From Didymodactylos carnosus (lineage: Eukaryota; Rotifera; Eurotatoria; Philodinida; Philodinidae), in the NCBI GenBank assembly GCA_905250885.1, contig CAJNOQ010001536.1:1-30597 (forward strand): DNA of 30,597 nt, in the 5' to 3' direction. The notes below the pieces were generated by a model. That model was not told where the DNA came from and searched no databases. It was given only the letters and a program-made list of their open reading frames with translations. The position numbers and the translations under genes were made by a program. Positions 11,201 through 21,474 of this stretch are shown one piece after another. Each line of letters begins with the position of its first letter. The stretch's first letter is position 1.

Positions 11201-13864
11201 AATAGAGCAATGATTTCTGATCAAAATGAGATATTTCCCAGCTCTGAAGGATGTTCTAATCAAGAATTATGAAAATTTTACCGGAGTTTAATTAGTCCTG
11301 GAAGGAAGAAGGTCTTCTCCTGACATTATTTGAATCTTAAAATAACTTTTTCATCTAATGTCCACATGGTTGCCCACTATGGAAGGCTCAGTCAGTTTTA
11401 GTTTATGCTTAAAAATATTTCTACGGAAAGCCCTGTCGTGATGTAGTTCGATGTAGTTTCTTGCGCTGATTCTGGATATGTCATTGTTAGTAAATAAAAC
11501 GTTTCTGAGTCGATATAAATGGAAAACACCTGAAAAACCATGGTTTTTTGGAAAATCTTCTGTATACTTCAGAAACATGTGCACTAATTTGCGCTAACAC
11601 AGATGAGAGAGAGAAGCCAGAAGAATATTTTGTCAAAGTTTGAACGAGTTTCAAATTGGGATGTGAAGGGGGCGCTCACTTAAAACACGTGTTCGAAAAA
11701 CCATTTAGGAAAAGCTTTTATTTTTTTCTCAATAATATCAAGTCGAAATTAAGAATTTTTTTACTAACTGATATTAAACGATGTGCAGATTCGGAATCTA
11801 CAGTTTATTTGGTTACTAGTTTGTTCAGTTTTGTAAAAATTTCATTTTCTTTTTATCCCATCAGATACAGCATGTTTCGCAGTATATTTATCGCTATTTG
11901 AATCAATGAAAAGCAGACTTTCGTTTTTTCACCTAATGTCCGCCGGGATGCAGACTGTGCCCCAAAGGGGCAGTGGGTATCTTTTAATATGTTATTCAAA
12001 ATTTTGAAAACAAAGCGGGTCATTTTCACGTTATTAACCGATTTGTTTCTGATCTTCGTTTCAAACTTAGAAGAAAATAATGTCTTTTCTTCAAAGGTTA
12101 TTGATTTTGAAATACCGCATGTTTGTTATGTTGTTAATACTGAAGTTTATAATGAAGGTATGCGTTATACAGATACCTTTTATGTGGCAAATAAATTTTG
12201 TTTAACACAATTAAATGCTGATGATCCATTTGTTAAGTCACAACTGAAAGTTAGCACTGAAATACGTTATGTTAAAAATGTTAATTCATTTATCAAATGT
12301 AAGCTTTGTGCTTTCTTTGAACCCATTTTTAATTTTAGTCTTCTTTTTGTTTTGTACAGCATTTATCGAAAAAAATGCCTTGTCATCAGTGGGAGAAGGA
12401 ATCAATGAATTAGGTATAGCTTTTTTAGTTGTATATTTCTCTAAACGAAGCTCTCTATTTATGCGCATCTCTTTCGTTAGTCCGACGTCTGGATGCTGAA
12501 GTGATTAAAATGGATGCGAATAGGACGGCACCGCCAAATGATGATCATGGAAAAAGCAGACGAAAAGTAGTGAAGAAGAAAACAGCAGTACAACAATGGA
12601 CAACTAACGATGCAATAGACGGTAAAGCGTAGCGTAGAGAGAAATAGTATCTCAGTCAGGAAGACAACTACCGTGTGAGATGAGACAGTAGATTTGTGGG
12701 GACTTTTAGTGGTTTTTTCTGGATTTCAGGATTTCAGATCCATAAATCAACTTTTTTTCTCCTTCTACTCAGTTCATCATACAGACATTTTCGCAAGTTA
12801 CTTATATGTTAGTGCGTCTGATCACCCGTCTAATAGCATACTCACTATGGTGTGACGTACACTACAGCTTCGCCAGCTAGTCCTCCCGACTTTTCGGAAA
12901 GCTAGTACATGGTTAGTGAAGTGTGTATGGGGAGCTCAAATAAATGGGGCGAAAGAGCTTTGCGTTATGCTAACCTTCTGGTTAGAGCTGCAATTGATGA
13001 CTAATAACGAGATGGGTGATCATTTCAGAAGCTTGTCAAGTGCAGGAAAGATATCGGGCTATTGAAACTGCCACAGCAGTATCCTACATAGGTAACAGTA
13101 GCCGCAGGACAGGATATTCTTCCTCTTCTTTTTTTCACTGTTCATTCAACATTTTAGATCCGCAGACTACTTCTGATAGTAGAACCCACCGTCATCATCA
13201 CACTTCAAGAGAACGATTATCAGCAGCGGCAACTGAACCACTGTCGAATAATTTAACAAATAGAAAATTATTAAAAATATTTATGTTTGTGTAAGTAAAT
13301 TAAAATCGTTCTTGTTTTTGAAAAGAAACTTGTTCTTGCCGTTCAATTCTTTCATTTGACTCTTAAATGATCTCTCTACTACTTTTAGAGCTTTGTCATT
13401 AGCCATTGTCCATATTTATTTGTGTTATAAACTGAGTCAACTTGATTTATTAATAGATAAAATTATTATTAATCCAGAATTTTTGCAAGTTTACCTTCTC
13501 TATATTTATCATCATCACTATTTTACCCGTACCATTTTATTTTAGGAATAATCCAACTGTTGGACTGGATACTAATTTGTTAAGAGTATTTATGGAAAAA
13601 CAAGAAAAAGTATATCATAGAAAATTAACATTAGCATTAAAACAGCATCTGGTGTGCCAGGAAAGATGTATGCCGCCCACTTATTCTTCAAAAATGATTT
13701 CACTCTTTTTCTTTGTGTTAGGTTATAAATGGGTGATAGAAAAGAGTAAGTTAACCGCCGATGATGATACATCACATAACTTAGGATTGTCGATGACAAT
13801 GGAACAGAAGAAAGATCTAAAAGTGGAAATGATTTCTGCAAAAAACAGAAGAAAAAAGTTGTAA
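8215..13864 (+). CDS. GRAMD1/Aster-type sterol transfer protein, 16 exons
   Basis: Exons: 8215-8895, 8956-9031, 9090-9202, 9262-9447, 9770-9958, 10562-10622, 10685-10852, 10915-11036, 12097-12298, 12360-12413, 12481-12621, 13029-13091, 13158-13290, 13389-13484, 13546-13667, 13722-13864. They sum to 2550 nt, 849 residues plus stop, with matching phases at every junction. A polar Ser/Thr/Lys-rich N-terminus (1-227) precedes a GRAM domain (about 228-352; HGRMFLSQNYLSFYT, LPNAIEI, FRLWQNALLEQ). A linker follows, then a VASt/ASTER domain (about 445-615; CPCESHLEHLF, TDTFYVANKFCLTQ, STEIRYVK, SFIEKN). One membrane helix near 721-744 and a basic tail end the protein. Aster proteins sit in the ER, bind plasma-membrane lipid through GRAM and carry cholesterol in VASt. 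The protein is longer than vertebrate GRAMD1 mainly through its N-terminus. ATG 8215 is the first ATG of the frame; an upstream non-coding exon is possible. All introns are GT-AG except intron 14, which is GC-AG. Confidence 0.9.
11037..12096 (+). other. Large intron 8 of the GRAMD1-like gene
   Basis: This 1060-bp intron interrupts the VASt domain; most neighbouring introns are 54-67 bp. Its edges are CAG|GTCATT and TTCAAAG|GTTATT and both flanking exons join in phase 0. A perfect palindrome, TGCCCCAAAGGGGCA, lies at 11958-11972. The word CTAATGTCC recurs near 11355 and 11934. No coding exon or recognisable mobile element was found inside, but the size suggests inserted DNA. Confidence 0.55.
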
Positions 13865-14040
13865 TAATAACACTTTTGTATCTCATTATTCGAGTAAATC
13901 AATATTGGAAGTTATTCCCCTGACTTTAAAAGTATTTTAAGACTTCTAAATTGTTACGCTGAAAAATGTGTATATGGCCACAGGCTATATAATTTGGCTG
14001 TGTTTAGATTTTCGTTTTTTTGTAAATAGAAAAGTACGAA

Positions 14041-14046
14041 AATAAA
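14041..14046 (+). terminator. Likely polyadenylation signal of the GRAMD1-like gene
   Basis: AATAAA lies 177 bp after the stop codon at 13862-13864, with another AATAAA about 16 bp further on. No competing gene lies between. Confidence 0.45.
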
Positions 14047-14744
14047 ATAATTTTCTAATAAATTGCGTCTGCTTTTGAATTTTTGTTGTTTGTCAGCGAA
14101 ATTTCTTCAAAATTAGATCACTCGATGCATTAATATCTGGTTATTTGAATGATATCATCGGTTTGTGTTTGTGATATTTATGTGAGGCGTTAATCTGTTT
14201 TACTTTAACGTTCATTTGAGTATACGAATAATCGATCTGATGAATATAATATCTGCGTAACATCATGTGTTTCTGAAGATTTCATTTTGGGCTATCAGTA
14301 AAGTCAGACGGTGTCCTCAATTTGACTAATTCACCTCTGTTTGACGGTAATGCGAATGATATGTCATCATCTGATGCAATGCAACGGTTAGACTGTGTTA
14401 TTGATGATGATCCATGTGTGTATCATGTTATATATGTTACTCTTCGTCCGATCGAGAACAAAGTCAAGGAACTGTGTGATGCACTACGTGCTTCATGGTA
14501 TCTTGTTTTACATATTTTTATTAATTAAAACGAAAAAACAATAATTTAAAAGATAGTCATCTCAAAATTCTTTCATTTTCAAATGGATTTGTTCATTATT
14601 CAATTCTCAACAAAATCTGTAAATGGGAGATCTGGATATCTTATATACTGGTAGAATCAGCCTTGACCGAAGGTATCGACGTTATTGGTACCCGAAATTA
14701 TAAAGTTAAGTCAATTTTCGTTTAAATTGTTTGTACGGGAGTGA

Positions 14745-15130
14745 ATCAAGTTTCTCATAAGAAACTTGCAAGAATCTTACAAGAATGTGATAAGACTTCC
14801 CACTGGAAAATTTTGAAACACAGAAGCGTTTAAAGCGAGCGCGAGCGCAAATTTTTTAAGAAGAACCAAAGACCGCACGCGCTTTAAATGCGTCTGTGTT
14901 TTAAAATTTTCTAGTGGGTTTTATAAGAATATGATAAGAATAACGTAAGAGTGCTACAGATTCTTATCAATTTCTTACGAAAGCTTATGTGAATCTAACA
15001 AGATTCTGATAAGATCCAGCGGAATTCTTGTCACTTTCGTGGAAGATCTTATATAAGAATTGAGTAAGGTTCTTATAAGTTCTTAATTAGTGCTTTTAAG
15101 ATGCTTATATGCTTCTTTGCTTACAAGATT
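14745..15130. repeat. Degenerate TTCTTATAAGAA-type array
   Basis: Dispersed copies of AAGAATCTTA, CTTATAAG and GATAAGAAT recur on both strands over about 380 bp, inside the large intron of the SecA-like fragment. The core word is a near-palindrome. A related array lies at about 26615-27030, so this is a family. A 120-bp hairpin element is inserted in the left part. Confidence 0.6.
14799..14918. mobile_element. 120-bp hairpin (foldback) element
   Basis: Two arms of about 45 bp (14799-14842 and 14873-14918) are inverted copies starting CCCACTGGAAAATTTT and CCCACTAGAAAATTTT, each reading on through ACACAGA and GCGTTTAAAGCG-like sequence. A loop of about 30 bp lies between them. The hairpin sits inside the AAGAATCTTA array, which resumes on both sides, so it is probably a separate, later insertion. 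No clear target duplication was seen. Confidence 0.75.
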
Positions 15131-15699
15131 ACTATAGGGCCATGCTCAATCGATGTCTCTGATTTGCTTCTAACTAGTTCTATCTTGTTCAGCCTATGCG
15201 AAAATCTATAAATCCCAATTTTGAGCCTTCTAGCACTTTTACTTTCTGAGTTTTGGACGGTTTTCTAGAGTCCACTTGATGGAAAATTCAGCGTCTAAAA
15301 AATGGAGAGCCAAAATAAAGATTCTGTTTCTCAACGAAGACATGCGATGGAAGGGGGATTTTTTCATCTTATATGGTCCATTGCATGGTCTATCCGATAA
15401 TACGATCAGATCGTTTTTACCTCGAACCTTCAGCCCGACACCGAAGGTCTTCTGAGGATCTTAAGAGTTTATATTGTATGACGCCGTTCTTGAGCGTGTG
15501 GCTTAAGCATAAAACAAGAAGCCCTTTTCATAGACATTCAAGTATAGACTATCTGAATCCGGTCTCAAAAGTTCGGTGTCTCGCAAGGATCTCTGGAAAA
15601 CCTTTGGAAGTTTCTAGAAGCCCCTTAAGTTTGGCAAATAAATTTTTAATTTACATAATTGGAAAGAGCACAAAATTCCCAACAAAATGAGGTATCACT
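15131..15699 (+). repeat. Dispersed repeat copy 1 (modules A and B)
   Basis: Module A (15131-15224) matches 23647-23740 on the same strand, with shared words such as CCATGCTCAA and TTGTTCAGC. Module B (15292-15699) matches the reverse complement of 23744-24165, with shared words such as GATCAGATCGTTTTTACCTC and GAAGCCC. No protein is encoded in a convincing frame. The copy lies inside the large intron of the SecA-like fragment. It is probably a non-autonomous transposon or a degraded larger one. Confidence 0.75.
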
Positions 15700-16495
15700 C
15701 ATAGTTTCCAAGTCTTAAACTCGACAACCTAAAAAGTAGGTTTTTACAGTAATCCATCTTTGCTCGAACATCTGTTATTTTTTCATCTTTTTAAAGTAAT
15801 TGCTAAAATCATGAGCAATACCTCACTTTGTTCCGGATATCTGAACATTTTTCAGAATATCTAAAAATTAATTTCACTTTGAGTTTGCATTACGCGCAGC
15901 TTAGATAAATTAAAGAGTAATGACATGGAACGCGATAGACTGCTTAAACGGTATAATGAATTTTATTCTATGTATGAAGAAGTAATTCAAAATTATATTG
16001 TAAAACTGGATCAGAAGAAAACTGAGCTTGATCTTGATCCATTAGTTACAGAGATAAGTCGTCATGTAGCGTAAGTTAAACATAGATCTAATACCATTGC
16101 CTGGAATGCTTCTGTGAGAAGTAAAATTCCACTTGATAGGTCATATTTTTGCTTTATGGACTCTTAAAAATACTCAGTATTATAATGAGATGAGAAGAGT
16201 CGAAAATAGACGTACCTATCTATTACAACCTCATCCTGCTCAAGTCACTTCTATCTTTCGTATTCTTGGTATTAGTTATAAGGTATCAGCAGAAGTAATG
16301 GGAGTTTCCGTACCAGGAATATCGAGGAAAGGAGATGAGTTGATGATGAATGTAGTGCAAATTGGTACAGGTGACGGTAAATCAGTGACCTTATCTGCTA
16401 CTGCTTCAATTTTAGCCCTATTAGGTATTTGCGATCATCACCACGTGTTCGTGCAGTAACTAACTCGGAATATCAGTTAATATAACAATATTAAC

Positions 16496-17165
16496 GGCTT
16501 TAATATGCAGTGCTGTTATTCTTATAAAAAGTAATTGTGTTCAAACGACGATAGCTGGAGAGCTGGGACTTCCATAATTTTGTAGAGTAACGGCCGGACT
16601 ACCTACGCATGCGAAAAAATTACTAACATTGTGTGTTAGTTTTCTGAGAACGGAGCTGGTTTTCCAAAGATCCTCTGGAAAATCGGACTTTCAGAAACTC
16701 TTGAAACAAGTTTTTGCTTACAAAAACATGTCTTAAGGTCTTTGTAACATGATGATGAAAGCCGCAGGTCTCCGTTTCATTCCTGTCGAAAGTTATTCAA
16801 AAAACAACGGAGTCCATTCTATTTTGGTACAGACAGTAGTCGGTCGGTATTTAGACAAAAACGCGAGTAGAAAGCCAAAAAAGCATGATGTTATATTCAT
16901 GCTCGAATGAGCATGAAACAGAAAGGTGTGGTATATGATTTCGATGCATGATGATATTTTATGAAAAAAGAATGAGAAAGGATTACAGCATAAATATTTG
17001 ATTGTCAAAAAAACGCCGATTTTGTTTGGTAAGTACAGCTTCGCGATGGAAGTCATAATAAGTTTTGAGAAATGAGTGAACTATTGTGTTATAGAAATTT
17101 GTATTTGTAGACTAATTTCAGACAGAGCTACTGAATAAATGTACGTTTAGTTACTATGCTGTTCG
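16496..17165. other. Intergenic, no recognised gene
   Basis: Nothing recognisable is seen on either strand. The 87-codon minus-strand frame at 16793-17056 is hydrophobic and cysteine-containing but has no motif I can name. Confidence 0.4.
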
Positions 17166-17582
17166 ATGTTCATGTTCATCGCTCTACACTTGGTAGCGGT
17201 AAAACAAAATCGAGTCTGTCCAGACTACGGCTATCTTCGGCCGAATATGCCGTGTAATAACACATGCACAAACGATTCGCAGTGTCCGAAAAAGACGGAG
17301 AGATGCTGCTACACTCCTGGCAATATGATACAGCCATGCGAAACTCAGTGCTTGTTTGCGAAAGAAAACGTGCCGAAACCGCATTACTGTCCTATAAACA
17401 GTAGCAACAGTAGTCGATGGCGCTTGTGCGATGGACACGACTGCGATGTCGACAATGATTGTAAAAACATTAAAAAATGCTGTCGAAATTTATGCGGCAT
17501 GACTATTTGCATAAAACCAATACCGTTGCAATTACCATCGAGTTTTTTCTCAGTTTCTGAAATTTCAAAAATTCAGAATTAG
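17166..17582 (+). CDS. Secreted protein with two WAP domains
   Basis: The 138-residue product starts with a short hydrophobic stretch (MFMFIALHLVAV), probably a signal peptide or its remainder. Two four-disulfide-core WAP domains follow. The first has eight cysteines at 18, 30, 34, 40, 47, 48, 58 and 62. The second has eight at 75, 88, 93, 99, 105, 106, 110 and 115. Both carry the adjacent CC pair and the second ends CCRNLCGMTIC, a classic WAP signature. WAP proteins are typically extracellular protease inhibitors or antimicrobial peptides; which applies here cannot be told. The last 20 residues overlap the start of the AAGAATTC repeat, so the natural C-terminus may have been altered. ATG 17166 was chosen because it gives the hydrophobic start; an upstream exon could exist. 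Confidence 0.75.
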   Translation: MFMFIALHLVAVKQNRVCPDYGYLRPNMPCNNTCTNDSQCPKKTERCCYTPGNMIQPCETQCLFAKENVPKPHYCPINSSNSSRWRLCDGHDCDVDNDCKNIKKCCRNLCGMTICIKPIPLQLPSSFFSVSEISKIQN

Positions 17583-17745
17583 CCATTCCAGGAATCCAGA
17601 ATTAGCATCAAGAATTCCGAAACAAATATCAAGCTTTTTCTTAATTCAAGAATTGAAATCATTTGTTTCCATTTCTAGAAAGATTCAACAATTCAGGAGT
17701 TAAACAATTCGGGAATAAAGATCAAACTTTTTCTTGAGAAAATAA
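17540..17745. repeat. AAGAATTC-type degenerate array
   Basis: Short words such as AATTCAAGAATT, CAGAATTAG and CAACAATTCAGGAG recur, again around a palindromic core (GAATTC). The word AAGCTTTTTCTTAATTCAAG occurs at 17631-17650, a diverged version lies near 17722, and a perfect copy lies at 20355-20374 beyond the Penelope-like element. That places the retroelement inside or next to this array. Confidence 0.55.
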
Positions 17746-17986
17746 GAAATATAACACTGCTATGAATATTATTTTTAATAAAAACTTTTATTTACTTGCG
17801 AGCCTCTGACATCATCTTCAGGCTAGCTAAAATGAAACATTTACAAGATTTATATACGAAAAGACTAATCTAATTTTTGTTTCTCGCTTTGTTCCCGAAA
17901 AGCATGTTCGTTCTTTTCCTTTTCTATTCATATGTTCACATGAACATAAGTACCGGCTGGAAAACTTGTGCCCCAAGGGTACAATA

Positions 17987-18385
17987 TCATCTGAAAACTC
18001 GAAGTTGATATTTAGTGTCATTGAATGCTTTTTCTCCACTGTTGTCTGTAAACAATCTTTCCTTTATTATACGTTGTCTCCAATTAGTTTCTAGAGTCAT
18101 TGTTTCAACGTTACCAATATCTTCCGTGTGATTATTTTCATGTGTATGCTTAGCTAGTTTTGAGCTTTGATGTTTCTGTCTAACTGATCGTTCATGATCG
18201 GTCATACGCATACTACGTGTTCGTATAGTTTCACCGAAATAATATTTATCACAATCCTTACAACTGATTTTATAGACTAACTTTTTCGTTAATTTGTCCG
18301 GAGCATGCCCTTTTTGAAGAGGTGACAATATATTTCGTATCATTGAATATTTTCGAAAAGAAAAATTCAATTTAACATGAGGCAA
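17987..18385 (-). pseudogene. GIY-YIG-like endonuclease domain of the Penelope-like element
   Basis: The 132-codon frame contains LVYKISCKDCDKYYFGET at about residues 36-53, followed by RTRSMRMTDHERSVRQ and KLAKHTHENNHT. This is the C-x-x-C, Y-x-G-E-T, R and H arrangement seen in Penelope-like endonucleases, which nick target DNA to prime reverse transcription. The frame continues upstream as KKICRRLL near 18400-18420, so the ATG at 18385 is internal, not a real start. The domain itself is open to its stop at 17987-17989 and may be the best-preserved part of the element. Confidence 0.8.
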
Positions 18386-18554
18386 TAGTCTTCGACAAAT
18401 CTTTTTAATATGTTATGAAAAAATAAATGTTTCTTGATCATAATAAGATTATACAAAAAATACCGTTTTTGATATCTTCTTCTGTTGTGACTGTTGTGGC
18501 TGTTGCTAGATACGTTTTATTCCATTGACTGTAAGTCTATGGTCACACGAAACA

Positions 18555-18615
18555 GAGATGGAAGAGTACGAGTATACTCGAGTACAAAATTCGTAGTACT
18601 CGTACTCCTATTCGG
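18555..18615. repeat. GAGTAC/GTACTC cluster
   Basis: About 60 bp are made of GAGTACGAGTATACTCGAGTAC and GTAGTACTCGTACTC-type words, another near-palindromic short-word cluster. It sits in the non-Penelope stretch between the RT and endonuclease blocks, so it may belong to an element inserted there. Confidence 0.5.
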
Positions 18616-19438
18616 GACCTTTTTTAACGAGTATTCCAAAAAACATGGGTACATCCGTGCCGATTTTCTATGGAATCAGATAAGTGTATTTGTACCTATC
18701 CTAACTACGAGCGCTGACTGAAGGGACGCGTGAGCATTGTCTGGAATTCAGAAATATTTTTAGATCCCTGGGGTTCTTTGGGGTCTCGAGAAAACTTCTA
18801 TAGATTTAAACTACCTTATGAACCCGACACATCAAATCAGAGAAATATTCATAACGCATTGTAGATAGTCCCTAGCGAACGCCGACCGAAGGTAGATGTG
18901 ACCGTTGTGTTCTGTTCAAAGTCGTGGAGGATCGTTCGCAGATGGAAGTTCCCAAAGTCAGGGAAGCGATTGCGGACGAGCGTTACGTTGTTTTCTCACT
19001 CATGCTTAAAAAAATGTCTACTTTTCTTCCTTATTTATATTGGATTATCTATGCTATATCTAGCAGGCGTTTTTCCATGAATGTTGCGCTCACTTGGGTT
19101 CCGTTATCAAGAGTAAAAAGACTGAGAGATTTGCTAATATTACGTCCATTGTTTCACAGATAAAACTAAATCAAAGTACAGAGACTAGATGAGCTACACA
19201 AATTGACTAAACAACGTTATGATGCTTTCAAACTTTTGAGGGTCACATAACTTGTGAACTCATGCTGATTTGATAGACTTGACTTATATTCCATACTTGG
19301 CTTTGAAACGCGTAGTCACTCTGATAAACTTTTCTGACCGGTGAAAAGCTATAGCAACCACATGTGTAAACTAAGGTGGAAAATATGGACGTTCTCATCG
19401 TAAAAAACATCGCTCAGTTCTGTAGTAACAAGATCGAG

Positions 19439-20132
19439 TTACAACAGGCTAAATAATACTCCCGACAGTACATTCATTCGACTTACAGGGAATGGACTTG
19501 ATGAATCGATGCGATTCACGTTATTTATGATTATGTCACCTTCTCTAATACCACGTTTGATAATATGTGGTGGATAGCCGCTTGATGCTAATGTTAGTTT
19601 TAATCGATCGATTTCGATTTTAATATTTTGTGGCGTTGTACAAATTCTCATAATACTAGTAACCAATGTTTTTCTAAGCCCAAGTTTATACTTCCAGGAT
19701 TGATTCGATTCATATAGCATGTACAAATCAGTGTGAGTCAGTTTACGGTAAATAGTTGTTGTGTCATGAATAACTGGTACATCCAAAAAGGGTTAGCGTT
19801 GATTCGATTCAAATTCGAAGGTAAATTTAATATTTGAGTGCCAATTATTAATACATGCTAAGAATTTGAGGATTTCTGGTTGAGTAATGGTGAAGACGCA
19901 GAATATATCGTACATAACGCAATCACAGGATAGCCTTATTCGTAGAGAAGCTATTTAACTTGAATTCTACCTTGAATATAAACAGATCTGCTGAGATCGG
20001 AGCTAGAGGACTACCCATGACCACTCCATCCACTTGTATATATCGATCGTTCTTAAACCTGAATGGTACGTTACATACGCATAAATGGAGTAACTTTTTC
20101 ATTTGTTGAACATTTGAAGAGAAAAGGGACAA
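19439..20132 (-). pseudogene. Penelope-type reverse transcriptase fragment
   Basis: Two frames carry the palm and thumb. The block at 20132-19923 contains RYIQVDGVVMGSPLAPISAD, the Penelope palm motif preceding the catalytic loop. The block at 19786-19439 contains HTDLYMLYESNQSWKYKLGL and SSGYPPHIIKRG, the thumb region after FLDV. Between them the expected YVDD site reads as a shortened MYD followed by IFCVF, so a catalytic aspartate is lost and the frame shifts. It is inactive. Confidence 0.8.
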
Positions 20133-20313
20133 GAATGAACATGCTTCTCGGGAACAAAGCGAGAAACAAGAGTTAGATTAGTCTTTTCGTATATAAATCT
20201 TGTAAATGTTTCATTTTAGCCAGCCTGAAGATGATGTCAGAAAGGCGTCGAAAGCTCGCAAGTAAATAAAAGTTTTTATTAAAAATGATATTCATAGCAG
20301 TGTTACATTTCTC

Positions 20314-21474
20314 ATATTATCCATTATTTATTACTACTCTACCTTCTGGGTTTAAAGCTTTTTCTTAATTCAAGATGGTGCTAAAAGGTTCTTATTTTAG
20401 TACAGTTCATAGCGGGAGAACCAAGTTTTCTGAAAAATTTTAGTACGGGAGGCCACAGTGACATCGTTTTACAATTTTTAAACGCAATATCCATCATCAG
20501 GCAGGCAGGTCGTACTAGTCCTGTTACTCTTTAACTATTCGGATGAAACCGATGCCAATTATGGTACGTATTCTGAGAATCACCCCCAATCACATGTCAA
20601 AGGCAGTACTGCGCTCTAATATATAGTGCGCGAGTTAGCCAGCTATCGATCCCCCATCGTCTAGGAGGATGAAATAAAAGCTTTTGCTCGAATTAACCGT
20701 AAATATACATCAGACTACGTAATTTTTCAAGCTGATCACTAATATACAGTTATAATGAATATAAATCATATTTTAAGTGTAAAAATTCATTTAAAATGTT
20801 TAAATTGGATTTTTCTACCCTACTTATTCCACTTTCAAACTTCTAAAAACCATCTGTCAAGATAGAGAATTAATTTTCTACAAAATGAACTACTTTTAAT
20901 GAAGAATCGATGCTTTTTATAAGTGTAACGACTTTTAAGTGGTTTTTGAAGAAATCTCAAAGAAGCTCTTTTTAGCACCAGTTTTAGGCAGAAGAAACAT
21001 ATGCCTTGTATATAATTCTTAAACTAATTATAAGTAAACATCGATCTAATATCTTGACGGTTTCTTATTGGCGTAATATCCAACAAAGTAACATATTCAA
21101 AGCTGAAATCTGTAATGAAGTCACGAGCCGATCTGCTCAAACTTCAGAAATTGACATTAAAGATTGTCAAGATATGTTCCAGAAAACTACTCGCGGTTTT
21201 TACATATATGAAATATATAAATGATATTCAAGTCTGTGTTTCTTTGGCGTTTAATAGTAATACTAAACACAATTTAACATATGGTTATCATAATTTTTTC
21301 ACATCGATTTATTCTAACAATATAAAAACATAAACGTGCCTAATCTCACCAACATCGTACTTTTTAATATTCATTTCAACATATAAGATCAATGCACCAA
21401 TTACAGAACTATTAGAGCATTAACTAATTCTTCTCTTTCACTCTCAAATACCTACACTTTCGAGTGAAAAAATC
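20314..21474. other. Intergenic, no recognised gene
   Basis: No gene is recognised; two overlapping 72-codon frames at 21006-21333 lack motifs. A small hairpin, GCGCTCTAATATATAGTGCGC, occurs near 20611. I looked for a tRNA around it and did not find the conserved arms. Confidence 0.4.

Larger units (their letters stand above)
14277..16495 (+). pseudogene. SecA-type DEAD ATPase-like fragment
   Basis: Three coding blocks read in order: about 14277-14497 (AMQRLDCVIDDD, RPIENKVKELCDAL), 15900-16070 (LDKLKSNDMERDRLLKRYNE, SRHVA) and about 16139-16456 (GHIFALWTLKNTQYYNEMRR, LLQPHPAQV, then MMNVVQIGTGDGKSVTLSAT). The last is a P-loop of the SecA type (GTG-D/E-GKS/T, at 16358-16384) with the QPHPAQV motif just upstream, as in large SecA-DEAD-like proteins found in some eukaryotes. 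Blocks 1 and 2 join in phase across GT at 14498 and AG at 15899. Block 2 ends at a good donor (GTAAGT, 16071), but the phase does not match block 3, so one base appears lost or gained. The frame closes at TAA 16457-16459 soon after the P-loop, and a trace in another frame (SEY) continues briefly. Helicase motifs II-VI are missing. I infer a decayed fragment of a much larger gene; the nucleotide-binding function is not intact. Confidence 0.6.
17746..20313 (-). mobile_element. Penelope-like retroelement, 5'-truncated, with inverted terminal copies
   Basis: On the minus strand a reverse transcriptase remnant (20132 to 19439) is followed by a GIY-YIG-like endonuclease (18385 to 17987), the order of endonuclease-bearing Penelope-like elements. 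About 170-200 bp at the 3' end (17746-17945) are repeated in inverted orientation at about 20104-20313, with shared words such as AAATCTTGTAAATGTTTC and CCTGAAGATGATGTCAG. Penelope elements often carry such terminal copies in direct or inverted orientation. The N-terminal RT fingers are absent. About 1 kb between RT and endonuclease (18430-19430) has no Penelope-like coding trace and probably includes an insertion. The element is not functional. Confidence 0.85.

Noticed and set aside
20590..20680. Possible tRNA near the GCGC hairpin
   Set aside because: No acceptor, D and T-arm set could be fitted on either strand.
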